Positions 14,803 to 22,010 of a stretch of DNA of 25,987 nucleotides are shown piece by piece. The notes under the pieces were generated by a model. It saw only the letters and a list, made by a program, of their open reading frames with translations, had not been told where the DNA came from and searched no databases. The DNA comes from Promethearchaeota archaeon (GTDB taxonomy: Archaea > Asgardarchaeota > Lokiarchaeia > Sigynarchaeales > SOKP01), in contig JAHLWT010000220.1 in the NCBI GenBank assembly GCA_019057775.1, forward strand, positions 1 to 25,987, written 5' to 3'. Position 1 is the first letter of the stretch, and the number at the start of each line of letters is the position of its first letter. The translations under genes and the position numbers were made by a program.

Positions 14803-16504
14803 TATTCAATATCATATTGGGTTTGCGATGGGCCACCTCTGCTTTCTTTCCTGGTGTGAAAAATTCTGAATCTTCTAAGTATCCGGATACCCTTCTTATT
14901 CTTTGTATGTTATTGCTCCCGCATTTTCCACAGCTATCAAATGTTCCTGTAGTACTACAATCTAAGCAACGATCCATTGGAAAATTAAAACCAAGATAAT
15001 TCACATCATTAAGGATCGCATATTCAATTAACTCCGAAATTGCTTCAATATTGCTTAATGGAGCAGATTGAAATTCTATATATGTGATACATCCGCCATT
15101 ACAAAATTTATGGAATACACCTTCAAATTTAATTTTCTCAAAAGGGTTTAATCCTGAATCAACATCGACATGAAAAGAATTTGTGTAAAAATCTTTATCA
15201 ATAAGAGGATGTGAGAAAAATTTCTTGTCAATACTCGGAAAGCGGCCAGAGATAAATTCCCCTGATGTTCCTAGTAAAGAAAAATTCATATTATAATCTT
15301 TTCTATATGCATCAATTGTATCTTTCATCATTTTTACTATTTCAATGGCGATCTCGTGATTTTCTTCGGATGCAAAGTACTTTTCCCCAGTCAATAGTTC
15401 GATTGTTTCTGATAACCCTATAAATCCAACGGATAATGTTCCAGTTTTAAACACTTCCTCGAGTGAGTTTTCCTTGCTTAAATCCTTTATCATTAAATTG
15501 TATTGTAAATTGCATGAAAAGTCATCAGCATCTAACTCACAAGTCTTATAAAACCGATCAAAAAGTAGATCCTTAACAATTTCAGCAATTTCTTTCCACT
15601 TGAATTTAAACAAGTGGATTTTCTCATTCTTAGTTAGATCTGGGGGTTCTTTATCAATTTCAAGAGCAATTCTGGGAAGGTTTATTGTATTATAAACGAT
15701 ATTAGCCCTCCCAATTGTAGTATCTTCACCATGTAAGTTTTGATATACTTTTGATCGGCACCCCATTAGTGCAATTTTGGAGGGATCTACAGTAAGATTG
15801 TGATTTGAATCACTTAAAAAATAGGTTGGAATCATTTTTTTACACGTGCATTCCATCGCTAAACGAAACAAATCATAATTTCTATCAGCTTTATTATGAT
15901 TAATCCCATGCTTCAATTTAAAAATAATATTTGGTCTAATATAATCCGATGCCTTGAAACAAGTCAATACAGATGAGGTTACAAACCTACTGATTTCTCC
16001 TTTCGCTAATCCAAGATTTAATGTTACATAATATTGTACTTGCCCACATCTATCTCTAGCCTCGTTTATCCACTTTAAGAAAGAGTCAATAATATCCCTT
16101 AGAAACTGAAGATTAGTCTTATTTTTAGCAATATTTAAATTATTAAAGATAATCTCAACTTCCTCATCAAAATTAGCAATACCTATTCCACCAGACTGCT
16201 CATTACCTAACCCTACAATAATATGTTTGTAGTAGTTAAACATCTCAATCATTTTCCTAAAATCTGAATAATTAGTATATTCTTTATATGGGAATCCTTT
16301 TAGAATATTTGGTGTCAAGCAATTGTAGGTTTCACCATACGCTTCTAAATCATGTATGTGTATTCTACCTTCCAAATGTAGTCTTGAAAATCTCTCATCC
16401 AAACTGTTAAGAACGGTTTCTTTTATTTCTTTGCTTCCTCTACTGTAAACAAGCCCAACAAAAGTTTTACGTTGAGCTGCGTGTTCATAATTAATTGATT
16501 TCAA
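14789..16504 (-). CDS. nrdD: Anaerobic (class III) ribonucleotide reductase, large subunit, no ATP cone
   Basis: About 571 residues. HIHDLEAYGETYNCLTPN near the N-terminus, the MGCRSKVYQ active-site-type cysteine segment, CLDC plus CGKC near the end (zinc site, about C513, C516, C525, C528), and the RVSGYL glycyl-radical loop identify NrdD. It reduces ribonucleoside triphosphates to dNTPs without oxygen, using a glycyl radical installed by NrdG. The N-terminal ATP-cone found in many NrdD proteins is absent, so the overall dATP-off switch is probably missing. A GTG at 16513 overlaps the ribosome site itself; AAGAGGTG (16511-16518) places TTG 16504 at correct spacing, so that start was chosen. 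The gene overlaps nrdG by 14 bases and is followed by NUDIX and kinase genes. Confidence 0.9.
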   Translation of the reverse strand: MKSINYEHAAQRKTFVGLVYSRGSKEIKETVLNSLDERFSRLHLEGRIHIHDLEAYGETYNCLTPNILKGFPYKEYTNYSDFRKMIEMFNYYKHIIVGLGNEQSGGIGIANFDEEVEIIFNNLNIAKNKTNLQFLRDIIDSFLKWINEARDRCGQVQYYVTLNLGLAKGEISRFVTSSVLTCFKASDYIRPNIIFKLKHGINHNKADRNYDLFRLAMECTCKKMIPTYFLSDSNHNLTVDPSKIALMGCRSKVYQNLHGEDTTIGRANIVYNTINLPRIALEIDKEPPDLTKNEKIHLFKFKWKEIAEIVKDLLFDRFYKTCELDADDFSCNLQYNLMIKDLSKENSLEEVFKTGTLSVGFIGLSETIELLTGEKYFASEENHEIAIEIVKMMKDTIDAYRKDYNMNFSLLGTSGEFISGRFPSIDKKFFSHPLIDKDFYTNSFHVDVDSGLNPFEKIKFEGVFHKFCNGGCITYIEFQSAPLSNIEAISELIEYAILNDVNYLGFNFPMDRCLDCSTTGTFDSCGKCGSNNIQRIRRVSGYLEDSEFFTPGKKAEVAHRKPNMILNNART

Positions 16505-16946
16505 TTTTTCCACCTCTTAGATCAATAAATTTTTGGTTATTTGAACCCATAAAAGGGATAATTGTACTTCTTTGTTCTTTAATATATTTACCAAATTTAA
16601 TATAATCGAGATAATGTAGAATTTCTTTTGGCACATAATCAAATTCAAAACCAGTATAAAGTACGATATTAAAATCATCTAAATTTTTAACTAATTCAAG
16701 AACCGCTGGGTATTGTGAAAGAGGTTCTCCTCCAGATATGGTTAGTTTCTTATTCAAACTTTTTTTTCTTAAGTCATCCACAATGTCCTCTATTTCAAAC
16801 TCTTTTCCCTGATCAATATCCCATGTGCTTGGATTATGACAATCTTCACATTTTCGACTGCAGCCTTGTACAAATAATACTGTTCTAATCCCTGGCCCAT
16901 CTACAATAGAACCGCTATAATCAATTGAATTGATAACAATCTTCAT
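16491..16946 (-). CDS. nrdG: Anaerobic ribonucleotide reductase activating enzyme (radical SAM)
   Basis: A 151-residue radical SAM protein. The cluster motif is GCSRKCEDCHN (C29, C33, C36), preceded by VDGPGIRTVLFVQG, and followed by ISGGEPL (SAM binding). Length and motifs match NrdG, which uses a [4Fe-4S] cluster and S-adenosylmethionine to form the glycyl radical on NrdD. It is the first gene of the operon, with GGTGAT about six bases before the ATG and a TATA-like element about 70 bases upstream. NrdG and NrdD usually sit side by side; the other genes in this operon are not usual partners. Confidence 0.92.
   Translation of the reverse strand: MKIVINSIDYSGSIVDGPGIRTVLFVQGCSRKCEDCHNPSTWDIDQGKEFEIEDIVDDLRKKSLNKKLTISGGEPLSQYPAVLELVKNLDDFNIVLYTGFEFDYVPKEILHYLDYIKFGKYIKEQRSTIIPFMGSNNQKFIDLRGGKIEIN
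16511..16518 (-). promoter_or_regulatory. SD AAGAGGTG deciding the nrdD start
   Basis: The minus-strand AAGAGGTG contains the only nearby GTG, which therefore cannot easily be the start; six bases later comes the in-frame TTG 16504. Confidence 0.45.
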
Positions 16947-17015
16947 TATATTATATCACCATGAATAAGGGATTAAGTCTAATTTATTTTTGCTATTATT
17001 ATTATTATAATGATA

Positions 17016-17029
17016 CTTATAAACTTTTC
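17016..17029 (-). promoter_or_regulatory. Likely BRE/TATA of the nrdG operon
   Basis: On the minus strand GAAAAGTTTATAAG combines a purine-rich BRE-like stretch with a TTTATAAG TATA box. Transcription would start about 25 bases on, near 16992, giving a leader of about 45 bases that includes the GGTGAT ribosome site. Confidence 0.5.
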
Positions 17030-17050
17030 ATTAAAATCTAAATTAGTGCA

Positions 17051-17076
17051 CCTTCATGAAAGACCTTCATGAAAGA
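17051..17076. repeat. Exact 13-bp tandem repeat with TTCATGAA palindromes
   Basis: CCTTCATGAAAGA is present twice head to tail (17051-17063, 17064-17076). Each copy contains the 8-base palindrome TTCATGAA. The second copy runs into TGAAG, forming a further inverted repeat CTTCAT-5-ATGAAG. This suggests a paired operator about 25-40 bases upstream of the operon TATA box. Confidence 0.55.
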
Positions 17077-17298
17077 TGAAGTAAAAGTTCTTTTTATCTT
17101 ATTTTCACATGCATTGTCAGTCTATATTTTTATATTTGAATTTTTCATTGCAGAACTCTAGGTTCTTGATTTTACCCAAAATTACCGTGAGCAATTAAAA
17201 GATTAACAAATATCCTTAAATGAGATTAAAATAAATACAAATTCATTAATAAAAACGTGTGATAGCACTAAATTAATAGAATTTAATAGAGAACATAA

Positions 17299-18264
17299 AT
17301 GAACTGGTCTATATCTAAAGCTAAAATTTTTTCGAAATGCCAAAGAAAATGGTTTTATTACGAAATTATGGCAAGAAAAAATAGTAAAGATAAAGATAGA
17401 TTTGAAGCCTATGTTTTAAAACAGTTAGGAAGCATTCATGCTTGGAGAGGGAAAATTGTCGACCAAGTTATCGAAAATCTTTTGGTTCCTGAATTTAATA
17501 AAAGCAATGTTCCTCCCTTTGATGAAATTGAAACTTTTGTTTCTGAGTTAATGAAAAAGCAATTAGAATTCGCAAAACTAAGGAAATATAGAGATCTTAA
17601 GCTAACTAAGAAGAAGGCAGGTGACAGTTATTGCGCTCTACGCGAAATAGAGAACTCAGAGGGATTAGATAACGACTCTGTTGAAAAAATAAAGGAACAA
17701 GTAATAATATCTTTAAAAAATTTACTCCAATCAGAGCTTATGAAAACCCTTTTAGACTCCGACACAGTCTTAGTTGCTCAAAAGAATCTCAATTATAAAT
17801 TCCAAGAGTTTAATATCATTAGCCGCCCAGATTTAATCGTTTATTTCAGGGATGAACCACCTATGATCATTGATTGGAAAGTCTATTTTTTTAGAACAGA
17901 GAATGCACGGATGCAACTGGGAGTTTACGCTATCGCTCTAACAGAATGTATATCAACTGATCCTTTCCAGAAACCTATTGATGATCCAACAGAAATAAGA
18001 TTAATTGAATATCAACTCTTAAAAAATTTTCAAAGAAACTATAAACTCACTTCTTCAGATGTCTGTAATATTAAAGATTATATCAATATTTCTTCAAAAG
18101 ATATGGGTAAGCTAATAAATAATAAGAAATACCATGAATTTGATATAAATCAATTTAAAATGGCTTATACGTCAGAATCATGTGAATATTGTAATTTTAA
18201 AAGCCTTTGTAGGAATAGGAAAGTAAAATATCAAGTTAACTTAATGAATTTTATCAATAATTAG
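17299..18264 (+). CDS. Cas4/RecB-like PD-(D/E)XK nuclease with Fe-S cysteines
   Basis: A 321-residue PD-(D/E)XK nuclease. The active site is visible as H48 (motif I), RPDLIVY (D178) and MIIDWKVYF (D192, K194), followed by the MQLGVYAIAL helix (Q206, Y210) typical of the Cas4/RecB/AddB branch. Four cysteines, C14 in SKCQRKWFY plus C295, C298 and C304 in SCEYCNFKSLC, are placed as the [4Fe-4S] ligands of that branch. The family cuts single-stranded DNA ends in repair, recombination or CRISPR adaptation. No CRISPR array or cas1/cas2 gene is in the window, so a repair or defence nuclease is as likely. It begins a short plus-strand unit with the Smr gene 26 bases downstream. The ATG has only a weak AGAG upstream. 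Confidence 0.8.
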   Translation: MNWSISKAKIFSKCQRKWFYYEIMARKNSKDKDRFEAYVLKQLGSIHAWRGKIVDQVIENLLVPEFNKSNVPPFDEIETFVSELMKKQLEFAKLRKYRDLKLTKKKAGDSYCALREIENSEGLDNDSVEKIKEQVIISLKNLLQSELMKTLLDSDTVLVAQKNLNYKFQEFNIISRPDLIVYFRDEPPMIIDWKVYFFRTENARMQLGVYAIALTECISTDPFQKPIDDPTEIRLIEYQLLKNFQRNYKLTSSDVCNIKDYINISSKDMGKLINNKKYHEFDINQFKMAYTSESCEYCNFKSLCRNRKVKYQVNLMNFINN

Positions 18265-18290
18265 AACTTTAATTTCTAAATCCCAGTAAA

Positions 18291-18701
18291 ATGGAATTAA
18301 ATGTGCATAAACTCACTGTAGAGGAAGCAATAGAGGAAATAATGTTTAAATTTGATGAATGTGTGGAAATTGGAGAAAATACTTTAAAAATAATACATGG
18401 TCATAAGCATGGTACCCGAATAAAGGATAATATTCGTTCAAACGGCTTTTTAAAAAAAACTTCTCGAATTGGTTATAAAATAGTTAGTAAAAATTATTCT
18501 GATGCTGGTGTAACCATATTCAAATTTGAATTATCTCAAAAATCCTTAAAAATAAAACCGAAAACCTCCTTTACGGGAATCAAGACTGAAAATAGAGTTC
18601 CAACAAAAATTTGTATCAAATATAAAGAACTACTGATCCTTATAAAAGAGTCTAACTGGTATAAATGCCCTAAGTGTGGGAAACTTAATACATTCCTTTA
18701 A
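18291..18701 (+). CDS. Small Smr-domain-like protein
   Basis: A 136-residue protein resembling a stand-alone Smr (small MutS-related) domain: N-terminal LNVHKLTVEEAIEEI corresponds to the L-D-L-H-G helix-start motif (Gly missing), and IIHGHKHGTRIKDNI matches the H-G-x-x-x-G-x-(I/L)-(K/R) nucleic-acid-binding loop. Smr domains nick or bind branched DNA or cleave RNA on collided ribosomes. The C-terminus ends WYKCPKCGKLNTFL, half of a zinc ribbon, so the protein may be cut short. It follows the Cas4-like gene by 26 bases and probably shares its transcript. Two decayed stretches downstream show similar strand patterns, as if this gene was once part of a small duplicated set. Confidence 0.6.
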   Translation: MELNVHKLTVEEAIEEIMFKFDECVEIGENTLKIIHGHKHGTRIKDNIRSNGFLKKTSRIGYKIVSKNYSDAGVTIFKFELSQKSLKIKPKTSFTGIKTENRVPTKICIKYKELLILIKESNWYKCPKCGKLNTFL

Positions 18702-18713
18702 ATTGTTTATAGG

Positions 18714-19038
18714 ATGAAAAAATTAACTGATCTTTTAGAGAGAAAATCCTCAATAAATAATTATATATGATTTGATACTTATAATAGTAAAGACGCTGGA
18801 ATTACTATTTCAAGGAACTTTAAAAAAATAATACCTTTTAAAATCGTAGTAAGAAGTCCAGATTACAATTTTATTTAATTTTAAAGAAAATGGTTATATA
18901 ACTATTATATTTTTTATAGAAAAATCTGAAAAAATTTCATTGCTAAATTCATTTAAATATCATATTTAAAAAGATAAAGCTGTTGCAGCATTATTAACAT
19001 ACTATCACATTTCTAAAATAAACAGGGATAATCTTTAA
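18714..19038 (+). pseudogene. Decayed gene, possible Smr-like relative (copy 1)
   Basis: An ATG after TATAGG at 18714 opens MKKLTDLLERKSSINNYI, which hits a TGA at 18768-18770, then continues in the same frame as NSKDAGITISRNFKKIIPF and KIVVRSPDYNFI before a TAA. A shift to another frame at about 18874 continues as NGYITIIFFIEKSEKISLL, with one further stop, to the TAA at 19036-19038. The protein-like sequence with at least two stops and one frameshift marks a degraded gene. The strand pattern (K-I-V-x-S near a G-x-T-I-x-F strand) resembles the C-terminal half of the upstream Smr protein, but this is tentative. Confidence 0.5.
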
Positions 19039-19095
19039 ATAAAAAAAAATAATATATTGAATTATAGAAATACTTTTGGATTGGTGGTTGCCTGT

Positions 19096-19224
19096 TTATA
19101 TCCAGTAATCCATAGTATTTCTTTTTTCCACTATATTCTTAGTTAGTTTTTTAGTTTCCGACTCAACAATAAAAATGTATTTTTGTCGGTTGTTTTCATT
19201 TATAATAATTTCTAATTTATTCAT
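19096..19224 (-). CDS. Possible small protein (42 aa)
   Basis: A 42-residue frame, MNKLEIIINENNRQKYIF onward, rich in Lys, Asn and Glu, ending TMDYWI. AAGAGGAA lies about six bases before its ATG, a better ribosome site than many larger genes here have. No motif is recognised. It is the only minus-strand frame with start and SD inside a decayed region, so it may be a genuine small gene (for example of antitoxin or adaptor size) or chance. Confidence 0.35.
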   Translation of the reverse strand: MNKLEIIINENNRQKYIFIVESETKKLTKNIVEKRNTMDYWI

Positions 19225-19378
19225 TGTAATTCCTCTTATTTGTAATTAAGATAATATTGATTTTTTCACATTATTAATAATATTTGATATTAGTCTTTTA
19301 ATAACATTAATCCATTATTCGTTTATGCATACTAATTTTACTATCCAACCATTTTTGCATCACAATTTCGTAATTTAA

Positions 19379-19630
19379 TTAATATTATTAGAATATAGTT
19401 TTATCCTCATTACTATTATTCTACGGAACTTCAGAAAAATACCACATTATAAAATCGTAATTTGGACTTCGAAATATCTTACTAAAGAAACTTTAAACTT
19501 TTAGACAAAAATTAAAGTATAATTTATCTACTTGGAAACTGTAAACTCATATATCGATGTATTAAGGAAAGTCGAAGAAATTAAAAATAATCTCTTTAAT
19601 AAAAAACATATTGAGTTAGAGAATAATTAG
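19379..19630 (+). pseudogene. Decayed gene related to the 18714-19038 remnant (copy 2)
   Basis: One frame runs from 19379 to the TAG at 19628-19630 and is interrupted only by TAG 19502 and TAA 19520. It reads ITIILRNFRKIPHYKIVIW, then ETVNSYIDVLRKVEEIKNN, ending as a coiled-coil-like helix. The section 19409-19460 aligns at DNA level with 18801-18850 (roughly three quarters identical by eye), and the peptides share I-T-I...R-N-F-x-K-I...K-I-V. This indicates two degraded copies of one family about 610 bases apart. The stretch between them (19225-19378) holds nothing recognisable. Confidence 0.45.
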
Positions 19631-19743
19631 GGAGAAATAGAGAAGAAGAATTATTTGACAGAATAGAAAATCATACCCTTTGGTAAATACTGTTCTCCTT
19701 TTTTTTAAAACACTTCACGATTATTTAGGTATTTCTCTCCCCC

Positions 19744-20568
19744 CTATGATTTATTATCTTTTTGAAGGAGTTTTTTTATCTCTGGATTATTTATTGGAAT
19801 ATGCAAGTCTTTCATATGATATGGTAGGAATAATTGGTTGCAAATATCAGCGTAGGCATAAGCTTTAGCTTCTTTTTTTTTTAATCCATTACCTTTTCCA
19901 TAGTATTTCTCTTCGGGGAAAAATTCATGTGTTTTTATCCAAACTTCGCTATAAAACGGAGGTGCAATAACCTCTGATTCTTTAAAATTTATTTCAATTA
20001 AGCCTTTATCTTCTAATTCCTTAAGTGCGTTTATCGGATTTTTTGGTTCTATTCCTAATTCCTTATAAAGTTCTTGGAACTTATCTCTTAATTTAATTTC
20101 ATCGGCATTCTCAAGATCATCAAACAATTCATAATAATCTCGCTCTTTTTCTTTTATATCTAAATCCCAGTAATTTAAATCATCGGTTATTATATCCCAT
20201 CTTCGCTTAGTTACAGCTATGCCTTTTATTAGTTTGACATCATTTTGAATTCCTTTGAACAATTTCATGTATTTTAACGTCTGCTGCCTAACTTCTTGTG
20301 CGTTCTTGTTTTTACATTCTACAATTAAAAAATTGTTTTTCCCATCTGTAAATATTAGATCTCCTTTACCCTTATTGGATAGACCAGGTTCAACCTCCCA
20401 TTCATAATCAAAAACAAATTTGAATTTACTAAATTCCGGTTTTTTCTTTGCTAGATCCTGGACAACTTCTTTAACTATAAGAAATTCAGGATTCTTATCC
20501 CAATTTTTTGATAAAATGTAAGAGCGAATTGTTTTATCTCTGTGCTTTATTTCTTTATCAATTTTCAT
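19744..20568 (-). CDS. PD-(D/E)XK nuclease fused to a dsRNA-binding domain
   Basis: A 274-residue protein. The first half has a PD-(D/E)XK nuclease core: GKGDLIFTDG (Asp of motif II), FLIVECKNK (E-x-K, about residues 84-86) and a following helix QEVRQQTLKYM, giving D-(E-x-K)-Q. The last about 70 residues before a short tail (about 176-246) read as a double-stranded-RNA-binding motif: NPINALKELEDKGLIEI, APPFYSEVWIKTHEFF, then YYGKGNGLKKKEAKAYA, where G-x-G and KKxAK match the third RNA-contact region. The usual GPxH of region two is APPF, so one contact is altered. A GTG at 20577 overlaps the GGAG ribosome site; ATG 20568, eight bases after it, was chosen. It lies 80 bases downstream of a zinc-ribbon NYN nuclease gene on the same strand. 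Confidence 0.7.
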   Translation of the reverse strand: MKIDKEIKHRDKTIRSYILSKNWDKNPEFLIVKEVVQDLAKKKPEFSKFKFVFDYEWEVEPGLSNKGKGDLIFTDGKNNFLIVECKNKNAQEVRQQTLKYMKLFKGIQNDVKLIKGIAVTKRRWDIITDDLNYWDLDIKEKERDYYELFDDLENADEIKLRDKFQELYKELGIEPKNPINALKELEDKGLIEINFKESEVIAPPFYSEVWIKTHEFFPEEKYYGKGNGLKKKEAKAYAYADICNQLFLPYHMKDLHIPINNPEIKKLLQKDNKS

Positions 20569-20648
20569 TAATTTCACTCCAATTTTTCATTTAAATTATC
20601 TTCTTTTTTCTTAAATAATTAAAATCTTAATTTCCTATTATGAATTAC

Positions 20649-21770
20649 TTATTGCTTATCAAAGAATTTCATGATGCCAAGAAATTTGATATCATCTATA
20701 TTATATTTTTCATAAATATCAGACGTGTTAATTCCAAGAATCCGAGATTTAATTTTTTTATAACTCGCTATCCGCATAACAGGTAAATAATCCTTATCGC
20801 TACTCACAATGATAAAACCTTTAATCTCACACCTTTCAAGGATTTCTACACTATTAGCGATTAAGTAGTTATCGATGTCACTATATCCTACTCCTTTTAA
20901 AACTTTTAGAAGATGGAAAAACTCCCTTTTCTGATTTTGAGTACAAAAATTAATGATGATATTATTAGGAATCTCGAGGTCCTTAGCGGGTTTTGAAAAG
21001 TACCTAATGATATAATTGTCCGATGTTTGAAAAGAATTTTCTATATACTGTAATAATAACAGATGAGCTTTTTTCAAGACATTCTCGAAGTCACGTGGAA
21101 AAAATTCTCTCAGAGTGCGAATAAAATTAGGGAGATCGACTAAACATACTACCTTATCCTGGTGGTGTTCCAAGAACTTACTATATTCATCATTATTCAT
21201 GGTTAGTAATGGAATCTCCTCTATTTTATATATCTGCTCCACGCTTTCTGTTTCTTGAGAATCCTTTGATATAGATTCGATTTTATCTTCGATTTCAATT
21301 TTAGGTAAGTGTTTTTCTTTAATTGGTTTCTCAATTATTTTAGAACCTGGCCTATTTGAATCTAACATATCTTCAAATAATCTGACCCGTGGAGATTTAC
21401 TTTCCCAATTATTATTACTAAAATCATAGCAGTATGGGTCAATATTTGATTCACATAACTTAACATTACACTTAAAAATTAATTTTAAATTCTGATTCTC
21501 GTCAATTTTGAATTCACGATGCAAAGGTTCCTGACAAGTGTCGCAATATCCTCCAAATGCCTCTTCATCTTGAATGTATTTATTTAAAATTATGAATGGG
21601 ATATTTTTTTCTTCACAATTTTTATTCCAGCAACGATATTGAATATAAAACTCATTGGAATCTAACTTTTTTACCTGAGTTTTAAAGCAGAAGGGACAAT
21701 AAACTCGTTTCTTATAATAATTCTTCTGGATATCGATTGTTTCTACTTCCGATTTTAATAAAAAATACAT
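20649..21770 (-). CDS. Zinc-ribbon and NYN (PIN-like) domain protein, likely ribonuclease
   Basis: A 373-residue protein. The N-terminal 115 residues hold two Cys4 ribbons: C25, C28, C47, C52 and C76, C79, C101, C106. A charged, probably disordered linker (about 130-190) leads to a C-terminal NYN/LabA-type domain: VVCLVDLPNFIR (D212, N215), GVGYSDIDNYLIAN (D298, D300) and IIVSSDKDYLPVM (D325, D327). These acidic positions are those of the PIN/NYN active site that binds divalent metal and cuts RNA. A strong GGAGGGG precedes the ATG. It is the first gene of a two-gene minus-strand unit with the dsRBD nuclease. Likely role: RNA processing or degradation with the ribbons choosing substrate; the substrate is unknown. 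Confidence 0.75.
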   Translation of the reverse strand: MYFLLKSEVETIDIQKNYYKKRVYCPFCFKTQVKKLDSNEFYIQYRCWNKNCEEKNIPFIILNKYIQDEEAFGGYCDTCQEPLHREFKIDENQNLKLIFKCNVKLCESNIDPYCYDFSNNNWESKSPRVRLFEDMLDSNRPGSKIIEKPIKEKHLPKIEIEDKIESISKDSQETESVEQIYKIEEIPLLTMNNDEYSKFLEHHQDKVVCLVDLPNFIRTLREFFPRDFENVLKKAHLLLLQYIENSFQTSDNYIIRYFSKPAKDLEIPNNIIINFCTQNQKREFFHLLKVLKGVGYSDIDNYLIANSVEILERCEIKGFIIVSSDKDYLPVMRIASYKKIKSRILGINTSDIYEKYNIDDIKFLGIMKFFDKQ

Positions 21771-22010
21771 AGAGATTACCCCTCCTACCTCATAAAAATT
21801 GAAATTTTAATCTTAAGTATCCAAATCCATAGTATAAGATATTTGGAATTCTTAATAAAAAACAATCCAAACTATATATAAGTATTTGATTAATAAAAGA
21901 AAAATACCATTAATCTCTGTGATATCCATAAAATTAATGAGATTCAATGGATTATTAATAATAAAGGATTCCATTTGATGTTCTGAACTAAAACTAATAA
22001 ATTATCAACA

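Larger units (their letters stand above)
16947..17298. other. Divergent intergenic control region between nrd operon and Cas4-like gene
   Basis: No gene. It holds the likely nrdG promoter, a 13-base tandem repeat (17051-17076) and, towards the plus-strand gene, AT-rich sequence with TTAAAATAAATAC (about 17226-17238) as a weak TATA candidate. The tandem repeat lies near the middle, well placed to control both directions. Confidence 0.5.

Noticed and set aside
17299..18264. Assignment as a CRISPR Cas4
   Set aside because: No array, cas1 or cas2 in the window, and the length and middle region exceed typical Cas4; kept as Cas4/RecB-like.
19680..19868. Plus-strand 62-codon frame
   Set aside because: It mostly lies antisense to the 3' end of the dsRBD nuclease gene and has no ribosome site.
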